In this document: piece by piece, positions 7,466 to 15,552 of the stretch
Numbering within the stretch: the first letter of the stretch is position 1
How the letters are laid out: each line of letters opens with the position of its first letter
Source of the DNA: an uncultured Acetatifactor sp.
Lineage (GTDB): Bacteria > Bacillota > Clostridia > Lachnospirales > Lachnospiraceae
NCBI GenBank assembly: GCA_947594835.1
Contig: CANQEH010000027.1
Span: forward strand, 1-36,042
Direction: 5' to 3'
Length of the DNA: 36,042 nucleotides
Notes under the pieces: generated by a model
Database searches by the model: none
What the model was told of the DNA's origin: nothing
The model's input: the letters and a program-made list of their open reading frames with translations, nothing else
Made by a program: the position numbers and the translations under genes

Positions 7466-9373
7466 ATGAGACATGGATTTATCAAGGCGGCGGCGGTAAC
7501 GCCCAAGATCCGGGTGGCGGATCCGGCGTACAACGGGGAGGCGGTGTGCGGAAGGCTGAAGGAAGCCTGGGAGCAGGGAGCCAGGGTGATTGTCTTCCCC
7601 GAGCTGTGCCTGACAGGTTATACCTGCGGGGACTTATTTTTACAGCCGGCGCTGCTTGAGGAGGCAAAGGAGCAGCTTTTGCGGGTGGCCCGGGCCACTG
7701 CCGGGATGCAGGGGCTTGTCTTTGTGGGGCTGCCCCTGGAACGGGACGGCAGGCTGTACAACGTGGCGGCGGCCCTTTGCGACGGCAGAATCCTTGGGCT
7801 GGTGCCCAAAGTCAACATCCCCACCTATGCGGAATTTTATGAGGGACGCCATTTCACAGCGGGCAACAGGGAGCCAGTGCCTTATGCCATAGGCGGGGAG
7901 GAGGTTCCCTTCGGCGCTTACCAGCTGTTTTGCTGCACACAGATGCCGGAACTGGCAGTGGGCTGTGAGATCTGCGAGGATCTCTGGGTGGCGCAGCCGC
8001 CCAGCACAGGGCTTGCCCTGGCGGGCGCAACGGTGATTGTCAATCTGTCGGCTTCCAACGAGACCGTGGGAAAGGACGAGTACAGGGAACTGCTGGTGAA
8101 GTCTGCCAGCGCCAGGCTCATCGGAGGCTATGTGTACGCTTCCGCAGGGGAGGGGGAATCCACCCAGGATCTGGTCTTTGGGGGGCACAACCTGATCGCG
8201 GAGAACGGGGTGGTACTGGCCCAGGCAAAACGGTTCTGCTGTGAGACGGTGTATGCGGATCTGGATCTGCAGCGGCTGCTTTCGGAGAGGCGGCGGATGG
8301 GAACCTTTGGGGAAGCGGCAGAAAGCTATGTCCGGGTGGCGTTTCCCATGAAGCTGGAGGAGACGGACGTAAAGCGGGCCTTTGGATGCACGCCTTTTGT
8401 GCCATCGGATGAAAAGATGCGCAGACAGCGCTGTGAAGAGATCCTGTCCATCCAGTCCTACGGGCTGAAAAAGCGGATGGAGCACACGGGTGCAAAGTCT
8501 GCTGTGATCGGGATTTCCGGCGGGCTGGACTCTGCGCTGGCCCTGCTTGTGACCGTCAGGGCCTTTGACCTTCTGGGGCTTGACAGGAAAGGGATCCTGG
8601 CCGTGACAATGCCCTGCTTTGGCACCACGGACAGGACGTATGACAATGCCTGCAAGCTGGCGCAGGCGCTGGCGGTGGAGTTAAAAGAGGTGGATATTCG
8701 GGAGGCTGTGACGCTGCACTTTAGGGATATCGGGCAGCCGCCGGAAAGCCGGGATGTGACCTACGAAAACAGCCAGGCCAGGGAGCGCACCCAGGTGCTG
8801 ATGGATCTGGCCAATCAAAGGGGCGGGCTGGTCATCGGCACCGGAGATATGTCGGAGCTTGCGCTGGGATGGGCCACCTATAACGGCGACCATATGTCCA
8901 TGTACGGGGTGAACGTGGGCGTGCCCAAAACGCTGGTACGGCATCTGGTGCGGTACTATGCGGACACCTGTGGGGAGGCGGCGCTGGCAGAGGTGCTTTC
9001 GGATGTGCTGGACACGCCGGTGAGCCCGGAGCTTTTACCCCCCGTGGACGGGGTGATCTCCCAGAAGACGGAGGACCTGGTAGGGCCCTATGAGCTGCAC
9101 GATTTTTTCCTCTACTATATGCTTCGCTGCGGGTTCCAGCCGGAGAAACTGTACCGGGTGGCAAAGCTGGCTTTTGCAGGCCGTTATGGGGATGAAACCA
9201 TCCTCATGTGGTTAAAACAGTTTTACAGAAGGTTTTTCAGCCAGCAGTTTAAGCGCTCCTGCCTGCCCGACGGGCCGAAGGTGGGAAGTGTGGCGGTGTC
9301 CCCGAGAGGCGACCTGCGGATGCCCTCAGACGCCAGCGCCAGGCTCTGGCTGGATCAGGCGGAAAAGCTGTAA
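7466..9373 (+). CDS. nadE: Glutamine-dependent NAD+ synthetase
   Basis: A 635-residue two-domain enzyme. The N-terminal nitrilase-fold glutaminase (1 to about 300) has the Glu-Lys-Cys triad: E46 in VFPELCLTGYTCGDLF, K115 in LVPKVNIPTYAEFYEGRHF and C170 in GCEICEDLW. The C-terminal synthetase domain has the ATP P-loop GISGGLDSALALL (near 350) and GTGDMSELALGWATYNGD. It converts nicotinic acid adenine dinucleotide to NAD+ using glutamine-derived ammonia and ATP, the last step of NAD synthesis in the cytosol. ATG 7466 follows GGGGGTCAGG. The length matches the long bacterial form. It ends 13 bp from the convergent gene at 9387. Confidence 0.95.
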   Translation: MRHGFIKAAAVTPKIRVADPAYNGEAVCGRLKEAWEQGARVIVFPELCLTGYTCGDLFLQPALLEEAKEQLLRVARATAGMQGLVFVGLPLERDGRLYNVAAALCDGRILGLVPKVNIPTYAEFYEGRHFTAGNREPVPYAIGGEEVPFGAYQLFCCTQMPELAVGCEICEDLWVAQPPSTGLALAGATVIVNLSASNETVGKDEYRELLVKSASARLIGGYVYASAGEGESTQDLVFGGHNLIAENGVVLAQAKRFCCETVYADLDLQRLLSERRRMGTFGEAAESYVRVAFPMKLEETDVKRAFGCTPFVPSDEKMRRQRCEEILSIQSYGLKKRMEHTGAKSAVIGISGGLDSALALLVTVRAFDLLGLDRKGILAVTMPCFGTTDRTYDNACKLAQALAVELKEVDIREAVTLHFRDIGQPPESRDVTYENSQARERTQVLMDLANQRGGLVIGTGDMSELALGWATYNGDHMSMYGVNVGVPKTLVRHLVRYYADTCGEAALAEVLSDVLDTPVSPELLPPVDGVISQKTEDLVGPYELHDFFLYYMLRCGFQPEKLYRVAKLAFAGRYGDETILMWLKQFYRRFFSQQFKRSCLPDGPKVGSVAVSPRGDLRMPSDASARLWLDQAEKL

Positions 9374-9386
9374 AAAAGCTGTATTG

Positions 9387-9890
9387 TTAACGGGGCGGCT
9401 GGCTGGCCGCTGGCGTGGGGGAAGCCGCCGCCTTTTCCAGGGAGTTCTGAATGGCCTCCAACAACACCAGAGAGGTGTACTTGCTGTCGGCGGAATAGGT
9501 CACTTCCTCCAGGGACTGGCGTTCATATACCTGGGTGCAGATGGACTCAAAGGTGGGCTCCAGCAGCGGATACATCGTGGTGACGGCGTCGTTTAAGTTG
9601 ACCATGCGGATGGAAGTGATGTTTCGCTGATCGACGATGACCTCCACGTCGATGGCCTGGCTTCCCAGCACAAGTTCTGTGGTATAAATGCCGGGTATGT
9701 AGCGGGACTGGGTGCCGACAGGGTCTGCGGTGGCCTCCGGCAGCGGGGTCTCCGGCAGGGGAGCCTCATTTTTGCGGGGGAGGAACATGATCACAAGCAG
9801 GATCACAAACAGGATGCCCAGGCCTGCAAAGATCCCGGTATAGATCAGTTCTTTCATATGAAGTACGACGATTTTGGTTTTTGCGCTCAT
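9387..9890 (-). CDS. Membrane-anchored protein with FMN-binding-domain-like extracellular part
   Basis: A 167-residue protein starting MSAKTKIVVLHMKELIYTG, with one membrane helix (GIFAGLGILFVILLVIMFL), a Pro/Glu/Thr-rich linker and a soluble domain. I placed the start at 9890, where AAGGGGA lies about six bases upstream, rather than at 9932. The soluble part (IPGIYTTELVLGSQAIDVEVIVDQRNI...) matches the strand pattern of FMN_bind domains (PGxYxxE....I.V.V....I). It also ends with the TSxxxLEAIQNSLEKA helix. The usual S-G-A-T flavin-attachment signature before that helix is here YSADSKYTS, so covalent flavin is unlikely. Function is unknown. It is transcribed opposite to its neighbours and is convergent with nadE. 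Confidence 0.65.
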   Translation of the reverse strand: MSAKTKIVVLHMKELIYTGIFAGLGILFVILLVIMFLPRKNEAPLPETPLPEATADPVGTQSRYIPGIYTTELVLGSQAIDVEVIVDQRNITSIRMVNLNDAVTTMYPLLEPTFESICTQVYERQSLEEVTYSADSKYTSLVLLEAIQNSLEKAAASPTPAASQPPR

Positions 9891-9962
9891 CTCTATTCCC
9901 CTTAAACTTTTTCTGGATTCATTTCTATTCATAGATATGTGGGCCTGCCGGGAAATATGTCA

Positions 9963-9992
9963 TTGACAAGGCGCGTCTGCGGTTGTTATAGT
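9963..9992 (+). promoter_or_regulatory. Predicted sigma-A promoter of glnA
   Basis: TTGACA at 9963-9968 and TATAGT at 9987-9992 are separated by 18 bp, placing the start of transcription near 9999. The transcript would begin just before the leader hairpin and pseudoknot described next, giving a 5' untranslated region of about 113 nt. Confidence 0.7.
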
Positions 9993-10004
9993 GGTTAGGG
10001 AGAC

Positions 10005-10111
10005 AAGGGCGTCCGGGCGGGGGGAGACTGCCCTTTTATACGTTTTTTCGTCTGTGCCTGCGCTGTGTGCACAGACAAAAAAGAAACAGGCAGCGCAGAA
10101 ACGGTGGGAGC
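10005..10111 (+). promoter_or_regulatory. glnA leader: hairpin plus H-type pseudoknot (copy A of a repeated motif)
   Basis: An upstream hairpin pairs AAGGGCGTC (10005-10013) with GAC (10026-10028) and GCCCTT (10030-10035), with T10029 bulged, followed by four T. The pseudoknot stem 1 is GTCTGTGC (10050-10057) with GCACAGAC (10069-10076), 8 perfect pairs. Its loop contains CTGCGCTG (10058-10065), which pairs perfectly with CAGCGCAG (10091-10098) after a 14-nt A-rich linker, giving stem 2. The ribosome binding site GGTGGGAG follows directly and the start codon is 13 nt after stem 2. Two other copies precede dapL and gatC. Position and spacing suggest translational control. The ligand, if any, is unknown. 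Confidence 0.7.
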
Positions 10112-11443
10112 ATGAAACACTACACAAAGGAAGATGTCTTAAGAATTGTGGAGGAGGAAGACGTGGAGTTTATCCGGCTCCAGTTCACGGATATTTTCGG
10201 AAACCTGAAAAATATTGCCATCACGGCGAATCAGCTGGAGAATGCGCTGGACAATGCCTGTATGTTTGACGGCTCCGCCATCGACGGATTTATGAGCATC
10301 GAGGAGTCCGATATGTGCCTGCGCCCGGATCTTTCCACGCTGGAGATTTTTCCCTGGCGTCCCCAGCAGGGGAAGGTGGCCCGGATGTTCTGCGACATCT
10401 ACCACCCGGACGGGAGGCCCTTTGCAGGGGATTCCAGACAGGTGCTGAAAAAGGTCATTGCACAGGCCGAGGCCCTGGGCTACACCTTTGAGGTGGGGCC
10501 GGAGTGCGAATTTTTCCTGTTTGACACGGATGAAAACGGAAAGCCCACCACGGACACCAATGAGCAGGCCAGCTACTTTGACATGGGCCCCCTGGACGGC
10601 GGCGAGAATGCAAGGCGGGATATCGTGATGACGCTGCAGGAAATGGGGCTGATCATCGAGGCCTCCCATCATGAGATGGCGCCTGCCCAGCACGAGATCG
10701 ATCTGCGCTACGACGAGGCGCTGGTGACCGCAGACAACATCATGACCTTTAAGCTGGCCGCCCGCACCATTGCGAGACGCCACGGCCTCCACGCCACGTT
10801 CATGCCAAAGCCAAAGCCCGGGGTAAACGGCTCCGGTATGCATATCAATATGTCCCTGAAGCGGGATGGAAAGAATATTTTTGCAGATCAGGACGATCCC
10901 AACGGGCTGAGCCGGGAAGCCTACTACTTCATCGGCGGCATCATGAAACATATCAAGGGCATGGCGGCCATTGCCAATCCCCTGGTAAATTCTTATAAGC
11001 GGCTGGTGCCCGGCTATGCGGCGCCGGTGTACATCGCCTGGAGCATCACCAACAGAAGCCCCCTGATTCGGATCCCTGCCCAGGGGGGCGGCGGCCCCCG
11101 GATCGAATTGAGAAGCCCGGATTCCGCTGCCAATCCCTATCTGGTTCTGGCCGTGTGCCTGAAGGCCGGGCTGGACGGTATTTTAAACAAGATATCCCCG
11201 CCGGAAAGCGTGGACTGCAATATCTATCAGATGACGGACGCAGAGCGCAGGGCGCTGGGCATTGACCAGCTGCCGGGAGACCTGCTGGAAGCGCTGGAGG
11301 AGCTGCGCAAAGATCCGCTGCTTCTGGAAGTGCTGGGCAGCCACATCACGGAGCATTATCTCGCCGCCAAGGAAGACGAGTGGCGCAGATACCGCAGCGA
11401 TGTGTCCCCGTGGGAAACCCGGGAATATCTGTCCAGATATTAA
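10112..11443 (+). CDS. glnA: Glutamine synthetase, type I (GSI-alpha-like)
   Basis: A 443-residue glutamine synthetase making glutamine from glutamate, ammonia and ATP in the cytosol as a dodecamer. Diagnostic strings are FDGSAIDGF, the metal-binding EVGPECEFFLF, GVNGSGMHINMSL, NSYKRLVPGYAAPVYIAWS and NRSPLIRIPA. The length fits the shorter GSI-alpha class of Firmicutes, which is not controlled by adenylylation. I chose ATG 10112 (MKHYTKEDVLRIVEEE) because the SD GGTGGGAG precedes it; an upstream in-frame start at 10067 would lie inside the pseudoknot. The gene has its own promoter and structured leader. An ANTAR regulator gene follows. Confidence 0.96.
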   Translation: MKHYTKEDVLRIVEEEDVEFIRLQFTDIFGNLKNIAITANQLENALDNACMFDGSAIDGFMSIEESDMCLRPDLSTLEIFPWRPQQGKVARMFCDIYHPDGRPFAGDSRQVLKKVIAQAEALGYTFEVGPECEFFLFDTDENGKPTTDTNEQASYFDMGPLDGGENARRDIVMTLQEMGLIIEASHHEMAPAQHEIDLRYDEALVTADNIMTFKLAARTIARRHGLHATFMPKPKPGVNGSGMHINMSLKRDGKNIFADQDDPNGLSREAYYFIGGIMKHIKGMAAIANPLVNSYKRLVPGYAAPVYIAWSITNRSPLIRIPAQGGGGPRIELRSPDSAANPYLVLAVCLKAGLDGILNKISPPESVDCNIYQMTDAERRALGIDQLPGDLLEALEELRKDPLLLEVLGSHITEHYLAAKEDEWRRYRSDVSPWETREYLSRY

Positions 11444-11444
11444 A

Positions 11445-11477
11445 ACCTCCTGATCCAATAAAACCGGACGAGGAGGT
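11445..11477 (+). promoter_or_regulatory. Helix sequestering the Shine-Dalgarno of the ANTAR gene
   Basis: ACCTCCT (11445-11451), two bases after the glnA stop codon, is the exact complement of AGGAGGT (11471-11477), the ribosome binding site of the next gene. The 19-nt loop lies between. The seven-pair helix would block translation of the ANTAR regulator unless opened. Ribosomes finishing glnA would reach its 5' arm, so translational coupling or RNA-binding control is plausible. Confidence 0.6.
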
Positions 11478-11483
11478 GTGGGT

Positions 11484-12032
11484 TTGACAAACATAATCAT
11501 AGCACTGCCGAAGCTGGAGGACGCAAAGGGACTGAAAAACGTGCTTGTGCGCAATGGCTTCCCGGTGGCCGGGATCTGTACGTCCGGAGCCCAGGCTGTC
11601 AGCCATGCCGATGGATTGAACGACGGCATCCTGATCTGCAGTTACAAGCTGACGGATATGGTGTACGCGCAGCTTCGGGAGTATATCCCGCCGGGCTTCG
11701 AGATGCTTCTCATCGCATCCGACCATCTGCTCAGCCAATGCCAGGGGGAAGACATCGTCAGCCTTTCCATGCCCTTAAAGGTACACGACCTGGTCAACAC
11801 CGTGGAGATGCTGTCGGAGGGGATCCTGCGGAGACGCCGCAAGGCAAAGGCTGTCCCGAAGGTGAGAGATCCACAGGAAGAAGCGCTCATCCGGGAGGCG
11901 AAGGAAGTGCTGATGGGGCGGAACCATATGGGGGAGGAGGAGGCCCATCGCTACCTGCAAAAGTGCAGCATGGACAGCGGTACCAATCTGGTGGAGACGG
12001 CGCAGATGGTATTGTCCATGATGAAGGTATGA
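11484..12032 (+). CDS. ANTAR-domain RNA-binding regulator with degenerate receiver domain
   Basis: About 182 residues. The N-terminal half has response-regulator layout (NIIIALPKLEDAKGLKNVLVRNGF, VAGICTSGAQAV) but lacks the phospho-acceptor: the expected aspartate strand reads GILICSYKLTD. The C-terminal 55 residues (EEALIREAKEVLMGRNHMGEEEAHRYLQK...AQMVLSMM) match the ANTAR RNA-binding helical bundle. ANTAR proteins bind paired hexaloop hairpins and prevent transcription termination. In clostridia such proteins next to glnA act in nitrogen control. I prefer the TTG start at 11484, seven bases after AGGAGG, over the GTG at 11478, which is only one base away. The SD is buried in a helix. Confidence 0.85.
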   Translation: MTNIIIALPKLEDAKGLKNVLVRNGFPVAGICTSGAQAVSHADGLNDGILICSYKLTDMVYAQLREYIPPGFEMLLIASDHLLSQCQGEDIVSLSMPLKVHDLVNTVEMLSEGILRRRRKAKAVPKVRDPQEEALIREAKEVLMGRNHMGEEEAHRYLQKCSMDSGTNLVETAQMVLSMMKV

Positions 12033-12052
12033 GGCAAAAAGGGAGGATTCCT

Positions 12053-12922
12053 ATGAAGTTTACGAAGATGGAAGGCTGTGGCAACGATTACATTTATGTA
12101 AACGGGGCGGAGGAAAAGATTCCCCTTCAGGAGAAACCCGCTTTGGTGAAACGGCTCAGCGACCGGCATTTCGGGATCGGCGGGGACGGGGTGATCTTCA
12201 TCCAGCCTGCCAGGGAAGCAGATTTTGAGATGGAAATGTACAACGCGGACGGTTCCCGGGCGGAAATGTGCGGAAACGGCATCCGCTGCGTGGGGAAATA
12301 TGTGTATGACAAGGGCCTGACGGACAAAGAGCACATCACTGTGGTCAGCGCAGGCAAAGTAAAATACTTAGACCTGACGGTGGAGAGAGACGGGGCCGGG
12401 GAGCGGGGCGTGGTGACCCGGGTGCGGGTCAATATGGGAAGTCCTCTGCTGCGCCCGGAGGAGATCCCCGTGAAGGCTGCGGGGGAGCGGGTGGTAGACG
12501 AACCGATTCTGGTGGGCGGCAGCGAGTACCGCATGACCTGTGTGTCCATGGGAAATCCCCACGCTGTGGTCTTTGCGCGGGATGTGGCAGAGATGGATCT
12601 GGAAAAGATCGGGCCCCTGTTTGAGTCCCATGAACGGTTTCCCAGGCGGGTGAACACGGAGTTTGTGGAGGTTTTGGACCGGCAGAGGGTTTTCATGCGG
12701 GTCTGGGAGCGGGGAACCGGCGAGACGCTGGCCTGCGGCACGGGGGCCTGCGCCACCCTGGTGGCCTGTGTGCTGAACGGTTTGACGGATGAGCGGATCA
12801 CGGTGGAGCTTCTGGGGGGAAAGCTGGAACTGGAATGGGACAGACAGGAGAATATTGTCTATATGACAGGCCCTGCGGTCAGCGTTTTTGAGGGAAACAC
12901 GCCGTATCATACGGCAGAATGA
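12053..12922 (+). CDS. dapF: Diaminopimelate epimerase
   Basis: A 289-residue DapF converting LL- to meso-diaminopimelate for lysine and peptidoglycan. Both catalytic cysteines are present in their conserved settings: [14 protein letters not shown] near residue 70 and [15 protein letters not shown] near 225. The N-terminus [16 protein letters not shown] is typical. The start is supported by GGGAGGA about five bases upstream. It lies 20 bp after the ANTAR gene and about 110 bp before dapL, its pathway partner, so it may be co-transcribed with glnA. Confidence 0.95.
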   Translation: MKFTKMEGCGNDYIYVNGAEEKIPLQEKPALVKRLSDRHFGIGGDGVIFIQPAREADFEMEMYNADGSRAEMCGNGIRCVGKYVYDKGLTDKEHITVVSAGKVKYLDLTVERDGAGERGVVTRVRVNMGSPLLRPEEIPVKAAGERVVDEPILVGGSEYRMTCVSMGNPHAVVFARDVAEMDLEKIGPLFESHERFPRRVNTEFVEVLDRQRVFMRVWERGTGETLACGTGACATLVACVLNGLTDERITVELLGGKLELEWDRQENIVYMTGPAVSVFEGNTPYHTAE

Positions 12923-12939
12923 GAAGAAAGAGGAAAGTG

Positions 12940-13034
12940 GAAAGGTTTGCGTTCAAACTTTCACTCTCCAGTTTGTGTCTGCGCTGTACCGCAAACTGGA
13001 TATGTGCAGAAAGCAGCGCGGAAATGGGGAAAAT
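12940..13034 (+). promoter_or_regulatory. dapL leader: hairpin plus H-type pseudoknot (copy B)
   Basis: An upstream hairpin pairs 12940-12949 with CAAACTTTC (12954-12962), with one bulged G and loop CGTT. Pseudoknot stem 1 is CCAGTTTGTG (12968-12977) with CGCAAACTGG (12990-12999), including one U-G pair. The loop strand CTGCGCTG (12979-12986) pairs with CAGCGCGG (13014-13021), eight pairs including one G-U, after a 14-nt linker. The ATG lies 13 nt after stem 2, exactly as in the glnA copy, with ATGGGGA as ribosome binding site between. GTTTGCG (12945-12951) could alternatively pair with CGCAAAC (12990-12996), disrupting both the hairpin and stem 1, which could be a switch. Confidence 0.7.
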
Positions 13035-14255
13035 ATGTTCAAGATCAACGACAATTACTTAAAGCTTCCCGGAAGCTATCTGTTTTCTACAATCGGCAGG
13101 AAGGTGAGCGCTTACAGTGCGGCCCACCCGGACAAAAAGATCATCCGCCTTGGCATCGGCGATGTGACCCAGCCGTTAGCGCCGGCCATCATCGAGGCGA
13201 TGCACAGCGCGGTGGACGAGATGGGCCATGCGGAGACCTTTCACGGGTATGCTCCCGATCTGGGGTATGCGTTTCTGCGGGAGGCGATTGCGGAAAACGA
13301 CTACAAGGCCAGAGGATGCGGTATCTCTGCAGACGAGATCTTCATTTCGGACGGCGCGAAGTGTGATTCCGGCAACATCCAGGAAATCTTCAGCCTGGAC
13401 AATAAGATCGCAGTGTGTGACCCGGTGTACCCGGTGTATGTGGATTCCAATGTGATGGCGGGCAGAACCGGGACTTATGACAAGGCCACGGAAACCTGGA
13501 GCGACGTCATCTATATGCCCTGTACGGCGGAAAACGGGTTTGCACCGCAGCTTCCCAAGGAGACGCCGGATCTGATCTACCTTTGCTTCCCCAACAATCC
13601 CACCGGCGCTGCCATCACCAGGGTGCAGCTGCAGGAATGGGTGGATTATGCCAACAAAGTGGGGGCGGTGATCATCTATGACGCCGCGTACGAGGCTTAT
13701 ATTTCCGAGGAGGACGTGCCCCACAGCATTTACGAGTGTGAAGGTGCAGCTGCCTGCGCCATTGAGCTGCGCTCTTTCTCCAAAAATGCGGGCTTCACCG
13801 GGGTGCGCTTAGGGTTTACCGTGGTTCCAAAGGAGCTGAAATGCGGCGGCGTGGCGCTGCACGACCTGTGGGCGAGACGCCATGGCACCAAGTACAACGG
13901 GGCGCCCTATATCGTACAGCGGGCGGGGGAGGCTGTGTATTCCGAAGCGGGCAAGGCACAGCTGAAAGAGCAGGTCGCCTATTATATGAAGAATGCGGGC
14001 TACATCTATCACGGGCTGAAAGAAGCGGGCTTTACCGTATCCGGCGGGGTGAACGCGCCTTATATCTGGCTCAAGACCCCTTCGGGCATGACCAGCTGGG
14101 AGTTCTTTGACTACCTGTTGGAGAATGCAAACGTGGTGGGGACCCCGGGTTCCGGCTTCGGCCCCAGCGGAGAAGGGTATTTCCGGCTTACCGCTTTCGG
14201 CAGTTACGAGAACACCGTGGAGGCCGTGGACCGGATCAAGGCATTGAACAGATAA
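13035..14255 (+). CDS. dapL: LL-diaminopimelate aminotransferase
   Basis: A 406-residue PLP aminotransferase converting tetrahydrodipicolinate and glutamate directly to LL-diaminopimelate. This bypasses the succinylase or acetylase routes. The N-terminal [39 protein letters not shown] and [16 protein letters not shown] are characteristic of DapL rather than AspC. The cofactor lysine is in [18 protein letters not shown]. The start at 13035 follows ATGGGGA and the conserved leader pseudoknot. Together with dapF immediately upstream it completes the LL-DAP to meso-DAP step. Confidence 0.95.
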   Translation: MFKINDNYLKLPGSYLFSTIGRKVSAYSAAHPDKKIIRLGIGDVTQPLAPAIIEAMHSAVDEMGHAETFHGYAPDLGYAFLREAIAENDYKARGCGISADEIFISDGAKCDSGNIQEIFSLDNKIAVCDPVYPVYVDSNVMAGRTGTYDKATETWSDVIYMPCTAENGFAPQLPKETPDLIYLCFPNNPTGAAITRVQLQEWVDYANKVGAVIIYDAAYEAYISEEDVPHSIYECEGAAACAIELRSFSKNAGFTGVRLGFTVVPKELKCGGVALHDLWARRHGTKYNGAPYIVQRAGEAVYSEAGKAQLKEQVAYYMKNAGYIYHGLKEAGFTVSGGVNAPYIWLKTPSGMTSWEFFDYLLENANVVGTPGSGFGPSGEGYFRLTAFGSYENTVEAVDRIKALNR

Positions 14256-14306
14256 GGACGCGGCGGCCTTGCCGTGTGCAGACAGCGCGGGGAGGGGAGG
14301 CAGAGG

Positions 14307-15446
14307 ATGTCGGAGAAAGACAAAAAACGGATGTGGGGGATCACGTGGGGACTGCTCGCCGTATCCCTGGCAGTGTTGTATGTCACCCACCGGGAGATCC
14401 ATTTCATGATGGACGATCTGTGGTATTCCACCATGCTCTCCGACGAAAGGCCCATAACGTCTTTGAGGGATATTGTCGTCAGCCAGATATGGCATTATCA
14501 CAACTGGGGCGGGCGCAGCATGGCCCATGGCATCCTGCAGCTGACGCTGCTTGCCGGGGAAAAAACTGCAGATCTTCTGAATGTGGTGATGACGCTCCTC
14601 CTGGCAGGGGTGATCTGCCTGATAGCGGGCGAACGCAGACTGCCGGTATTTTTTGCCGCGATTGCGCTGCCGCTGGGGCTGAATGCCAATTGGGAGATGA
14701 GTATGTTCTGGCAGTCGGGAGCTGCCAATTATCTGTATATCACCGTGTTCGTCCTGGGGTATGTGTACTGTTATCTCCGGGAACTGCCGGAGAAGGGACA
14801 AACGACAGTTCCTAAGCCGCTTCCGGGGATCGGACTCTGGATCTTGCCGCTGGGACTCCTGGCGGGGTGGAGCAATGAAAATATGGGCCCGGCCGTGTGG
14901 GTCTTAAGTCTGGCGGTCATGGGGACAGCGCGCAGAGAGAAACGGAAGGTAAGGCTGTGGATGATTCTTGGCAGCCTTGCCTGTCTGTGCGGCAGTGTAA
15001 TGATGATTGCTGCGCCCGGAAATTATGTGCGCAGCGCCCAGGCCGGGGAAGACCGTTATGGCGCCTTGTGGAAGCTTTACCTGAGAAGTTACAGCGAATG
15101 CCGGGCGGCGTTTGCGTATCTGTTCCCCACGCTGCTTCTTTTGCTGCTCGTTCTGGCGCTGGCCAAGGGGACAGGCGTGGCTATGCTGGCAAGAAAAGAG
15201 CGGCTGCTTCTTTTTTGCGCACTGCTGTCCTGGGGCGCCATGTTCTTTTCCCCGCATTACCCGGACAGGGCTGCCATGGGGACGATGGTGCTGCTAATTT
15301 GCGCCATCCTTTCTGTAAGCGGCAGGATTCTCCGGCAGCAAAAGGCGCTGGCCTGGCCGCTCTGGTGGGTTGTCCTGCTGATCTGGCTGCGGGGGATGTA
15401 TTTTTGCTGTGAAAAGCTGGGCCTGCTCTGGGGATGGATCCTGTGA
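14307..15446 (+). CDS. DUF6056-like polytopic membrane protein
   Basis: A 379-residue protein with about nine to ten hydrophobic segments. The first extracytoplasmic loop carries HFMMDDLWYSTML and a following WHYHNWGGRSMAHG. The DD-x-x-Y and GR pattern resembles DUF6056 and other GT-C-like membrane proteins, in which paired acidic residues bind a lipid-linked sugar donor. A sugar-transferase role is therefore possible but unproven. The start at 14307 follows GGGAGGGGAGGCAGAGG. An earlier in-frame ATG at 14274 has no ribosome binding site. It sits 51 bp after dapL on the same strand, before the aspS promoter. Confidence 0.7.
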   Translation: MSEKDKKRMWGITWGLLAVSLAVLYVTHREIHFMMDDLWYSTMLSDERPITSLRDIVVSQIWHYHNWGGRSMAHGILQLTLLAGEKTADLLNVVMTLLLAGVICLIAGERRLPVFFAAIALPLGLNANWEMSMFWQSGAANYLYITVFVLGYVYCYLRELPEKGQTTVPKPLPGIGLWILPLGLLAGWSNENMGPAVWVLSLAVMGTARREKRKVRLWMILGSLACLCGSVMMIAAPGNYVRSAQAGEDRYGALWKLYLRSYSECRAAFAYLFPTLLLLLLVLALAKGTGVAMLARKERLLLFCALLSWGAMFFSPHYPDRAAMGTMVLLICAILSVSGRILRQQKALAWPLWWVVLLIWLRGMYFCCEKLGLLWGWIL

Positions 15447-15517
15447 GCGCGGGGCTGTGCTGTCAGTCGATTTCGGGCCGGATGATTATCCAATCGGGGT
15501 ATTTGGGCATAAAAGCC

Positions 15518-15546
15518 TTGCAAAGCGGGTAAAAATATGGTAGGAT
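15518..15546 (+). promoter_or_regulatory. Predicted promoter of the aspS T-box operon
   Basis: TTGCAA (15518-15523) and TAGGAT (15541-15546) are separated by 17 bp. Transcription would start near 15553, immediately before the T-box stem I. The 70 bp to the left (from 15447) hold only short imperfect inverted repeats. Confidence 0.65.
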
Positions 15547-15552
15547 AACTCA

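Noticed and set aside
9999..10111. ANTAR-type paired hexaloop hairpins in the glnA leader.
   Set aside because: The hairpins here have an 11-nt loop or a long G-rich loop, not two 6-nt loops with the expected A and G positions.
11445..11477. A rho-independent terminator after glnA.
   Set aside because: The only strong helix there uses the next gene's SD as its 3' arm and is not followed by a T-run.
11738..12052. A 105-codon N-terminal extension of DapF.
   Set aside because: It overlaps the ANTAR gene in another frame, while the ATG at 12053 has a strong SD and the family N-terminus.
14256..14306. A possible fourth pseudoknot before the DUF6056-like gene, because GTGCAGACAGCGCGGGGAGG resembles stem 2 plus SD.
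   Set aside because: No CGCTG-containing loop strand or stem 1 exists upstream; only the 3' half looks similar.
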